Source: Sedimentisphaerales bacterium (GTDB lineage: Bacteria > Planctomycetota > Phycisphaerae > Sedimentisphaerales > SM23-30). From it: a stretch of 45,111 bases of DNA. The position numbers and the translations under genes are program-made. Below, in pieces: positions 39,304 to 45,111 of the stretch (position 1 is its first letter; each line of letters opens with the position of its first letter). Under the pieces are notes generated by a model. That model was not told where the DNA came from and did not search any database. It saw only the letters and a list, made by a program, of their open reading frames with translations. Location of the stretch: contig JAFGSR010000248.1 in assembly GCA_016934515.1 (NCBI GenBank), positions 1 to 45,111 of the forward strand, in the 5' to 3' direction.

Positions 39304-39337
39304 AAAAAAAATGCATAAGCTCACTACTGCCGCATTT
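39304..39337 (-). terminator. Terminator-like hairpin 2 upstream of nusA
   Basis: On the minus strand AAATGC (39337-39332) pairs with GCATTT (39314-39309), followed by a run of eight T overlapping the stem end. The loop is 17 bases, so this is weaker than its neighbours. It would end any transcript starting between 39388 and 39338. Confidence 0.45.
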
Positions 39338-39388
39338 CTTCACCTCCGTTTTCCCGCAGCTTGCTCTGCCGCGCCAAAACGCAATGCG

Positions 39389-39413
39389 AAAAAATACCGC
39401 CGCTGGGGGTATC
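39389..39413 (-). terminator. Terminator after the UgpC-type ATPase gene
   Basis: On the minus strand ATACC pairs with GGTAT, with an inner CC/GG pair and a C-C mismatch, followed by six T. It lies 50 bases after the stop of the ATPase gene and should end its transcript. Confidence 0.6.
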
Positions 39414-39462
39414 TACGCCATCTCGGCCGTGCCGCCCTTGTCTAGGCTCCGCACGCACCGGA

Positions 39463-40608
39463 CTAACTCTCTAAACCTGTAAGGTTACTGTTGCTGGTCA
39501 CGTTCGCTCCAACTTCATCTGGTTCAAATATATGAATCCTGTTCAACTCCAGCTTCACCGTCACACATTCTCCTGCCTTCAATCCAGCTTCAACACCGCA
39601 ACGGCAAACAATCCTACTGTCGCCAAACTCCAAATAAACATCCTGGATACTGCCCAATGGCTCAACTACTTTTACTACCATCGGCAACTCTCCAGTGCAA
39701 CCAATACTCATTCTATCGCATCCCCCACCACTTGGCAAGAGGTCTTCTGGACGAATACCCAAAACCATCTCACTTCCCACATATTCCTCCAACATACCAT
39801 TAAACCGCTCTGGCAGGCCCAAATCAACGCTCCCCAACCGAAATACCTTCCTGCCCGACACCTCCTCAATCCTCCCATTCAAAAAATTCATCCCCGGCAC
39901 TCCCAAAAATCCCGCCACAAACCGATCCACCGGCCGCCGATACACCTCCACCGGCTCCCCTTCCTGCCGCACCCGCCCCTTATTCATCACCACAATCCGC
40001 TCACCAAGGCTCATCGCCTCTTCCTGATCGTGCGTAACATATATTGTTGTCCTGCCCACCCGCTGATGCAACTGTTTCAGCTCCGACCGCATCGCCACCC
40101 GCATCTTCGCGTCCAGATTACTCAGCGGCTCATCAAACAACAACACCCGAGGCTCCCTCACCAACGCCCGCCCCAACGCCACCCGCTGCTGCTCACCACC
40201 CGATAACTGCCGAGGCTTACGCTTCAGTAATCCCTTTAACCCCAACAACTTAGCAACATCTTCCACTCGCCCCTCAATTTCCTGCTTACCCACCTTCCGC
40301 ATTCGCAAACCAAACGACAAATTCCCAAAAACCGTCATGTGCGGATACAGCGCATAATTCTGAAACACCATCGCCACATCCCGTTCACATGGCTCAACCT
40401 CATTCACCACCACCCCGCCAATCTCGATTTCCCCCTCACTAACCTCCTCCAGCCCCGCTATCATCCGCAGCGTCGTCGTCTTACCGCAACCCGACGGCCC
40501 AACCAGCACCACAAATTCACCATCCGCCACCGCCAAATCCAGCAAACGCACCGCCGCCACACCTCCCTCATAAACCTTACTTACCTGCCTCAGCCGTACT
40601 TCCGCCAT
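39463..40608 (-). CDS. ugpC: Sugar ABC transporter ATP-binding protein (UgpC/MsmX type)
   Basis: 381 residues. All ABC motifs are present: Walker A GPSGCGKTT, Q-loop FQNYALYPHM, signature LSGGEQQRVALGRAL, Walker B LLFDEPLSNLD and the switch histidine in VTHDQEEA. The C-terminal ~140 residues form the MalK-type OB regulatory domain with GIRPEDL. UgpC/MsmX ATPases energise sugar and polyol importers, and a single one often serves several permease sets. No permease or binding protein is encoded nearby, fitting a shared ATPase. GAGGG precedes the ATG. Confidence 0.9.
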   Translation of the reverse strand: MAEVRLRQVSKVYEGGVAAVRLLDLAVADGEFVVLVGPSGCGKTTTLRMIAGLEEVSEGEIEIGGVVVNEVEPCERDVAMVFQNYALYPHMTVFGNLSFGLRMRKVGKQEIEGRVEDVAKLLGLKGLLKRKPRQLSGGEQQRVALGRALVREPRVLLFDEPLSNLDAKMRVAMRSELKQLHQRVGRTTIYVTHDQEEAMSLGERIVVMNKGRVRQEGEPVEVYRRPVDRFVAGFLGVPGMNFLNGRIEEVSGRKVFRLGSVDLGLPERFNGMLEEYVGSEMVLGIRPEDLLPSGGGCDRMSIGCTGELPMVVKVVEPLGSIQDVYLEFGDSRIVCRCGVEAGLKAGECVTVKLELNRIHIFEPDEVGANVTSNSNLTGLES

Positions 40609-40643
40609 CTATTACCCTCATTTTTATCAAAAAATCATCATTT

Positions 40644-40672
40644 AAAAAAAAGGGGTCAGGAACCTTTTTTTT
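40644..40672. repeat. A8-GG...CC-T8 palindromic repeat
   Basis: Eight A followed by GGGGTCAGGAACC and eight T form a palindrome that could fold on either strand. I recall close relatives of this A-run/GTCAGGAACC/T-run motif as dispersed elements in many environmental genomes, some near REP-associated transposases, but cannot check copies. It lies in the divergent promoter region between the ATPase gene and the gntR-like gene. Confidence 0.45.
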
Positions 40673-40778
40673 AGTTATTACTATAAAATGGACTTCAGCC
40701 CATGCTGAATCACTATAATTCTGTCGGCAAATTATACCCCAACCGCTCTCGCCTCCGAAAAAAATTATTTTTTCCTTC

Positions 40779-40807
40779 TTGACCATCCCCAATTCTTGCT
40801 GTATTAT
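40779..40807 (+). promoter_or_regulatory. Promoter of the GntR-ABC operon
   Basis: TTGACC (-35, 40779-40784) and TATTAT (-10, 40802-40807) are separated by 17 bases, a near-consensus sigma70-type promoter. It lies 41 bases before the regulator's ATG, and its -10 box abuts the palindromic operator. Confidence 0.7.
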
Positions 40808-40829
40808 TGTACTAGTACATATAGTACAA
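40807..40829 (+). promoter_or_regulatory. GntR-family operator
   Basis: TTGTACTA (40807-40814) and TAGTACAA (40822-40829) form a perfect inverted repeat with a 7-base centre. It starts at the last base of the -10 box and covers the expected transcription start, so a bound dimer would block initiation. GTAC-rich half sites of this kind suit YtrA-type GntR regulators, and the first gene of the operon encodes one. Autorepression is the likely arrangement. Confidence 0.7.
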
Positions 40830-40847
40830 ATAATTTTCGGAGCTACA

Positions 40848-41288
40848 ATGCAGTTTTATCTCGATCAATCTTCCGCCCGCCCGGTCTATCAGCAGATCAT
40901 CGACAACATAAAACGCGAAATCGCCCTCGGCCACCTCACCAAAGGCCAAAAACTCCCCACCGTCCGTCGCCTCGCCGCCCAGCTCATCATCAATCCCAAC
41001 ACCATCGCCAAAGCGTACCGCCAGCTCGAATCCGAAGGCATCATCTCCACCCGCCCCGGCTCCGGTGCCTTCGTCGCCCAACTCAACTCCACCCTCAGCC
41101 ATGCCGTTCGTCAAAAAATTATTACCGAAAAAATCGAATTACTCGCCGTGGACGCCATTCACATGCAGATAGATCGACCAACTTTACAATCCTGGCTCAC
41201 CGACACCCTCGACCGCTTCCAGTTTGAAACCGCCCAACCAGTTAACGATTCAGAACAAAACCCAACAAGTGAGAATCCCAATGACTGA
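40848..41288 (+). CDS. GntR-family regulator, YtrA-like
   Basis: 146 residues from ATG at 40848 (CGGAG just upstream). The N-terminal ~75 residues are a winged helix-turn-helix of the GntR type (PVYQQIIDNIKREIALGHLTKGQKLPTVRRLA, NPNTIAKAYRQLESEGIISTRPGSGAFV). The C-terminal part is short and helical without a ligand-binding domain, which marks the YtrA subfamily. Such regulators repress adjacent ABC transporter operons. The ABC ATPase gene overlaps it by eight bases. Confidence 0.9.
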   Translation: MQFYLDQSSARPVYQQIIDNIKREIALGHLTKGQKLPTVRRLAAQLIINPNTIAKAYRQLESEGIISTRPGSGAFVAQLNSTLSHAVRQKIITEKIELLAVDAIHMQIDRPTLQSWLTDTLDRFQFETAQPVNDSEQNPTSENPND

Positions 41289-42207
41289 AAACGCTGTACA
41301 AATTGATAACCTGGTAAAATATTTCGACGGCCGCTGCGTACTCGACGGCATCGACCTCCAGATCCCGCCCGGCTGCATCTACGGTTTGCTCGGCCGCAAC
41401 GGCGCCGGCAAAACCACCATCATCCGCATCCTGCTCGGCCTGGATTCACCAACCCGAGGACAAACCGCTCTCTTTGGCTGCGACTCGCTCCAACTTTCCG
41501 CCCACGACCGCAGCCGCATCGGTTACGTCGCCGAAGGCCACCATCTCATCCAGCACTACCCCGTCGCCAAACTCATCAAACTCGCCCAGGACCTCGCCCC
41601 CCAATGGAACCGCGAACTCTTCGACCACCTCATCAACACCTTCCGCCTGCCCCTCGACCGCAAAGTCAAAAAACTCTCCACCGGCATGCGCGCCCAACTG
41701 AACCTCGCCCTCGCCCTGGCCGCCAATCCCGAACTGCTCATCCTCGACGATCCCACCCTCGGCCTCGACACCATCGTCCGCCGCCAGTTCCTCGAACTCG
41801 CCATCGACCTCATCCAGAAGCAAGGCCGCACCATCCTCTTCAGCTCCCACATCCTCAGCGACGTCGAACGAATCGCCGACCGCGTCGGCATCCTCCTCGC
41901 CGGAAAACTCGTCGTCGATTGCCCGCTCGACCAACTCAAAAACCGCGTCAAAAAAATCCGCCTCATCTTCGATCGCTCCGCCCCCACCGAACTCCACCTC
42001 ACCGACATCATCAGTCAACAATACGACAACCGCGAACTGATCCTCACCATCGCCAACTGGAACCGGCAAAAACAAACTTACCTCCAAACCTACAACCCCA
42101 CCTCCCTCACCGAAATCCCCCTCTCCCTCGAAGACATATTTATAGAATGCACCAACCCCAATCCCGCAACCCTCACCATCGAAACTCAAGGAGACCATCC
42201 ATGCTAA
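41281..42207 (+). CDS. ABC transporter ATP-binding protein (YtrB/BcrA-like)
   Basis: 308 residues from ATG at 41281, which overlaps the regulator's stop. Walker A is GRNGAGKT (38-45), the signature is LSTGM (132-136), and the Walker B end is LILDDP, with Asp157 where most ABC proteins have the catalytic Glu. The switch histidine is in FSSHILSDVERIADR. The C-terminal ~80 residues are a variable domain as in drug- or peptide-exporting ATPases. It pairs with the permease encoded next. The C-rich third codon positions contrast with the minus-strand genes nearby. Confidence 0.88.
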   Translation: MTENAVQIDNLVKYFDGRCVLDGIDLQIPPGCIYGLLGRNGAGKTTIIRILLGLDSPTRGQTALFGCDSLQLSAHDRSRIGYVAEGHHLIQHYPVAKLIKLAQDLAPQWNRELFDHLINTFRLPLDRKVKKLSTGMRAQLNLALALAANPELLILDDPTLGLDTIVRRQFLELAIDLIQKQGRTILFSSHILSDVERIADRVGILLAGKLVVDCPLDQLKNRVKKIRLIFDRSAPTELHLTDIISQQYDNRELILTIANWNRQKQTYLQTYNPTSLTEIPLSLEDIFIECTNPNPATLTIETQGDHPC

Positions 42208-42845
42208 CTCTGATAAAACGAGAATCCCAGTCCCTCTGCTTATACCTCGCCCTGCCGGTACTAGTTTCGATATTCATAGCCATACTCCTTTGTCTCGATA
42301 TCACTCGACGTCACCAGTTCTCCCCTTACAGCCCAATCTCCAACTCCATGTATGAATTCTTCTGGGTCATCGCCTTTATCTTGCCTCCGCTCTGCGTTGG
42401 CGTCGGCCTCTATCAGATGCTCACCGATCACTACCAAAAAATTTCACCTTTCCTGCTCACCCACGCTACCACCCGCAGCCGCATCTTTCTGGCCCGCATT
42501 ACTATAGGCATAATCGCTGTCCTAATACTAAGTCTTTTCTGGCTGGCTCTCTTTGCTTTCCTGATATACAAATATCCTCGATATCTCCCCGGCGCCCTGG
42601 AATTTTTCATGCCCCGACTAATCCTCTTAACCATCCTCAACCTCACCTGTTACAGCCTCGGTATCCTGATCGGCCTCTATCGAAACAAACTAATCGCTCT
42701 CACCGCCGGCTTACTCCTGCCCTATATTCTTATCTCCTTGATCGCCATCAAAGGCTTCACCCTCACCCCCGTCATCCTGCTACTGCTCATAACCGCCGCC
42801 GCAACCATCCGCACCTGGCAAAAATTCCTGACTCAACCTTTATGA
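42201..42845 (+). CDS. ABC transporter permease-like membrane protein
   Basis: 214 residues with six hydrophobic segments, the size of an ABC-2-type or YtrC/D-like permease. AAGGAG lies before the ATG at 42201, and the gene overlaps the ATPase gene by seven bases, so the two are coupled. No substrate can be inferred; related operons respond to envelope stress or cell-wall antibiotics. Confidence 0.8.
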   Translation: MLTLIKRESQSLCLYLALPVLVSIFIAILLCLDITRRHQFSPYSPISNSMYEFFWVIAFILPPLCVGVGLYQMLTDHYQKISPFLLTHATTRSRIFLARITIGIIAVLILSLFWLALFAFLIYKYPRYLPGALEFFMPRLILLTILNLTCYSLGILIGLYRNKLIALTAGLLLPYILISLIAIKGFTLTPVILLLLITAAATIRTWQKFLTQPL

Positions 42846-42897
42846 AAATTCTTTGATAAAAATGAAGACAAACATAAAACTCAAACCAACCGACTCA

Positions 42898-43101
42898 ACT
42901 TGTCATTCCCGCGGAAGCGGGAATCCAGATCATCCGATTACATCCAATATTCAAAATCTTCTTCTGGACCCTGAACCCTGGACCCTGAACCCTGAAAACT
43001 CTGTGATCTCTGTGTCCTCTCGCCGCGGCGAAGCGCTCTGGCGAAGCCGGGCTGTGGCTAAAGTCTTTTATTTTTCTTGGCGCCTTTGCGTCTTGGCGTG
43101 A
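42898..43101. repeat. Cluster of intergenic repeats
   Basis: The gap holds a perfect hairpin ATTCCCGC-GGAA-GCGGGAAT (42905-42924), a 14-base tandem repeat CTGGACCCTGAACC (42964-42991 plus a partial third copy), and a CGCCTTTGCGTCTTGGCGTGAG-like stretch (about 43080-43101, with one base interruption in the quoted form). A related CTTTGCGCCTTTGCGTGAA stretch recurs at about 45048-45066. These match dispersed, non-coding repeats I know from planctomycetes and other bacteria. The open frames across them are not genes. Confidence 0.6.
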
Positions 43102-43126
43102 GATATCTTTATTCAGGAAAACCATC

Positions 43127-44818
43127 ATGAAACTGAAAAACAACTATTTCATCAAAATCATTACCGTTGGCCTCATAACTCTCACCGCCTACCTTATCCT
43201 GCTGGGCCTGGCGCAACGCACCCTCAAAATCATCACCTACGAAACCATCCTGCGCTATGCCCGCCTCAATGAAGCCCTCACCTTCACCCCCTCCCAACTA
43301 ACCCCGGACCTCGACTCCGAGCCTAATCTTGCCACCCCTTCCAGACTCCGTGCCGAAATCGGCGAAGGCGCGTTCCTGGCCGGCTTTGCCGCTATCGATT
43401 TTTTATTCAACAACCAGTGGCCCAACGTCCATCGTACCTACAAAAAGGTTTCATCCTATAATGAACATACCAAAGAAACTGAAATCCGAAACGAACTCAG
43501 TAGCCTCATCTATTACGACAATTCCCTGAAACTATTTGTTTACACCAGCCTTACTCAGCAAAATAATAGCGCCTACGCCGGTCCCAACGGCATCGCAAAA
43601 TCACCCGACAAAAAACTCGGAACCTTCCAGAACCCACTTAGCTACTGCCGAAACCTCACTCCTCAATTATTCGTCTTCAACACCAACCACTCCCGCTTCT
43701 TCCGCTTCAACTTCGATAGTATGGAATTTACCCAGGGTCCAAAACTCCCTCCCAATCAATCCTGCGTCAGAGTAGGCGACTTCCATGACCGCCACAGCAT
43801 CTATATATCCTGGCGATCACCCACTACAGAAAAATATGTTGACCAGTCTTCAAATTTTTACCCAACCATCCGCCGTAGCCCTTCATCCCGCCTACCCGAT
43901 AAAGTTCTTCACGAAGTAAATATGGAACACAATCTTCAAATTGTCGATTGCAATTTCGACAACGCCGACTTCATCCCCATCCTCCAGCAAAACACTCGCG
44001 TTTCTAAACTCGACCCCGTTTCCCTCACCATCACCGACCAACTCGGCTTTCTTGAGGAAAAGTCTTCTACTTCTATGGACGACATCCTTGCCTACGACCT
44101 CAATTTCTTCTTTCGCGACGGCCAATACCTCGGCATGGCCGCCGCCCACCTCAATCGCAATGCTCGAAAGGCGATGCTGATACTCTTTAATAAAGATGGC
44201 AGTGTCATGAAAATACCCCCTGAAAAAACAGCTCGTGACATTTTTAAAACCGACAAAAAGTTATTTATTAATCGTACTGGATATGCTCGCGTAAACATAT
44301 TTAGCATTATCGACGATCAGCCCGGCGGTCCCTTAATCCTCACAATTCAATATCTGCTCGACAATCTCCACCCGCCCCTGCTTAGTCTGGCTTCCTGCAT
44401 CCGCCCCAACCACTTTGACGCCCACACCTCCGAATGTACCATCTTATTCACTCCCAATTCCCTCGCCGCCAATTTTAATCGTTATGAAAATATCAACCGC
44501 TTTGAAGAAGTTTTCGCAATCTTTCTATTTCACGGCTTAGCTTTGACTTTCGGTGCTTTTCTCGCTTGGCGAATTGTTCGCGATGCCCGTCAGCTTGGCC
44601 TGTCGCGCCAATCTCGAAAATTCTGGATAATTGCCGCTGTCACCCTGGGCCTGCCCGCCTACATCACCTATCGCCTCACCCGCCCCGCCATTACCCGCGT
44701 AACCTGTCCCAACTGCGGCCGCCTCCGCCGACCCGATCAACCCAACTGCGCTAACTGCAACGCCCCCTGGCTCCTGCCCGACCTCATCCCCCCAACCTGG
44801 AAAGTCACCATTCATTAA
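43127..44818 (+). CDS. Membrane protein with C-terminal zinc ribbon, unknown
   Basis: 563 residues. One N-terminal membrane helix (~10-28) is followed by a large domain (~30-460) that should be extracytoplasmic and reads like a beta-propeller or sensor-type fold (blades with KLFVYTSL, PQLFVFNTNHSRFFRF, SIYISWRS). Two C-terminal helices (~465-515) follow. A four-cysteine zinc ribbon comes last: Cys527, Cys530, Cys541, Cys544. The zinc ribbon would lie on the cytoplasmic side if the helix count is right. I recognise no family. It follows the ABC operon by ~280 bases of repeats and may be expressed separately. Confidence 0.65.
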   Translation: MKLKNNYFIKIITVGLITLTAYLILLGLAQRTLKIITYETILRYARLNEALTFTPSQLTPDLDSEPNLATPSRLRAEIGEGAFLAGFAAIDFLFNNQWPNVHRTYKKVSSYNEHTKETEIRNELSSLIYYDNSLKLFVYTSLTQQNNSAYAGPNGIAKSPDKKLGTFQNPLSYCRNLTPQLFVFNTNHSRFFRFNFDSMEFTQGPKLPPNQSCVRVGDFHDRHSIYISWRSPTTEKYVDQSSNFYPTIRRSPSSRLPDKVLHEVNMEHNLQIVDCNFDNADFIPILQQNTRVSKLDPVSLTITDQLGFLEEKSSTSMDDILAYDLNFFFRDGQYLGMAAAHLNRNARKAMLILFNKDGSVMKIPPEKTARDIFKTDKKLFINRTGYARVNIFSIIDDQPGGPLILTIQYLLDNLHPPLLSLASCIRPNHFDAHTSECTILFTPNSLAANFNRYENINRFEEVFAIFLFHGLALTFGAFLAWRIVRDARQLGLSRQSRKFWIIAAVTLGLPAYITYRLTRPAITRVTCPNCGRLRRPDQPNCANCNAPWLLPDLIPPTWKVTIH

Positions 44819-45111
44819 ATATACATCATGTTAATCCTGTCCGCCGCGTCTGCGACATCGCCCGCCGTGCTCGCGACTGCTCGCCATGCTTCGCTAGTCG
44901 TAGCAGGTCGCGACGGATTTTCCTGTCTAAAAAATTATTATATTCTTCATTATCTTCCTGCTGCAACGGGTCATCCTGCTATAATTTATATATTTTCTTA
45001 TCTTCTTCGTGTTCTTCGTGTTCTTCGTGGTTAAAATTCTTCTCCGCGTCTTTGCGCCTTTGCGTGAAAATTCTTATTCTTTAATTTAAAATTACCATCT
45101 CTCTGGTAAGC
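44819..45111. other. Terminal intergenic region with tandem repeats
   Basis: No gene is seen. TTCTTCGTG is repeated three times in tandem (45003-45029), followed by a CGCGTCTTTGCGCCTTTGCGTGAA-type dispersed repeat (about 45045-45066, two degenerate halves). A GC-rich stretch (44840-44920) with GCTCGCGACTGCTCGCCATGC-like sequence also looks like repeat rather than coding DNA. The 68-codon open frame here has no coding signs. Confidence 0.55.

Larger units (their letters stand above)
39073..39462. other. ugpC-nusA intergenic region with stacked hairpins
   Basis: This 390-base gap has no ordinary gene. On the minus strand it holds three terminator-like hairpins (39389-39413, 39304-39337, 39260-39289), and between the first two an extra stem CGTTTT.../...AAAACG. 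A strong GGAGGTG (39341-39347) leads to an ATG at 39335 that opens only three codons (Met-Arg-Gln-stop). The nusA promoter must lie to the left of these terminators (39073-39260). The arrangement could hide a small RNA of ~85 bases. Confidence 0.45.

Noticed and set aside
39300-39462. Known structured RNAs (SRP RNA, tmRNA, RNase P RNA, fluoride or TPP riboswitch)
   Set aside because: The conserved cores of these RNAs were looked for and not found. Only generic hairpins are visible.
41446-42198. 250-codon open frame on the minus strand inside the ABC ATPase gene
   Set aside because: Its Glu/Gly/Val-rich composition is the expected antisense image of a C-rich coding strand. The + strand gene has all ABC motifs.
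41604-42200. Upstream extension of the permease frame through the ATPase gene
   Set aside because: The extension is Arg/Pro/His-rich out-of-frame sequence. A strong AAGGAG before ATG 42201 and the six-helix protein fix the real start.
42853-43101. 82-codon open frame
   Set aside because: Made entirely of the hairpin and tandem repeats in this gap.
44828-45034. 68-codon open frame at the right end
   Set aside because: Runs through tandem TTCTTCGTG repeats and a GC-rich repeat; no ribosome binding site or domain.

Overview
The window looks like chromosomal DNA from a planctomycete, probably of class Phycisphaerae (Sedimentisphaerales-like). This rests on a secreted repeat protein ending in the short dockerin-like tail common in that group, an initiation factor IF-2 with a very long low-complexity N-terminus, frequent GTG/TTG starts, and hairpin-rich intergenic repeats of a kind I associate with planctomycetes. 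The class-level call is inference; no rRNA or tRNA gene was seen to confirm it.

Bases 399-30378 form one large surface-polysaccharide (O-antigen/exopolysaccharide) locus, all on the + strand. It opens with two polytopic membrane proteins, the first a DUF2723-type glycosyltransferase. Nucleotide-sugar enzymes follow: Ugd, a UDP-glucuronate 4-epimerase-like enzyme, WecB, Gmd, Fcl and a second Gmd-like enzyme. These should supply UDP-GlcA, UDP-GalA, UDP-ManNAc and GDP-fucose. Three exported proteins (a serine esterase, a basic Ser/Arg-rich protein and a beta-propeller protein with a dockerin-like tail) lie between them. Then come a DUF268 protein, a Wzx flippase, an FkbM methyltransferase, a Wzy/WaaL-type polymerase or ligase, an asparagine-synthase-like protein, several glycosyltransferases (GT2 and GT4), and an exported protein of unknown function. 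The locus ends with an unusual module: a 3-hydroxyacyl-CoA dehydrogenase, a thiolase and two GNAT-fold proteins (one FemAB-like), which may make and transfer an acyl or aminoacyl decoration.

Bases 30702-31856 encode a KamA-family radical SAM protein. It converges on a minus-strand housekeeping block (39072 down to 31938): nusA, infB, ylxP, rbfA, a degenerate HhH-GPD protein with a histone-like lysine tail, and hisG. Upstream of nusA, also on the minus strand, is an orphan UgpC/MsmX-type sugar ABC ATPase, separated from nusA by three stacked terminator-like hairpins.

Bases 40779-42845 carry a compact YtrA-like GntR regulator, ABC ATPase and permease operon with a clear promoter and a perfect inverted-repeat operator. 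A large membrane protein with a C-terminal zinc ribbon follows. The last 300 bases hold low-complexity dispersed repeats.

On a larger scale the + strand appears G/T-rich at the left and C/A-rich at the right, with the change between roughly 10 and 20 kb, and the nusA-infB block points left. This is what a replication terminus would look like, but the skew was judged by eye, not computed over the whole window.
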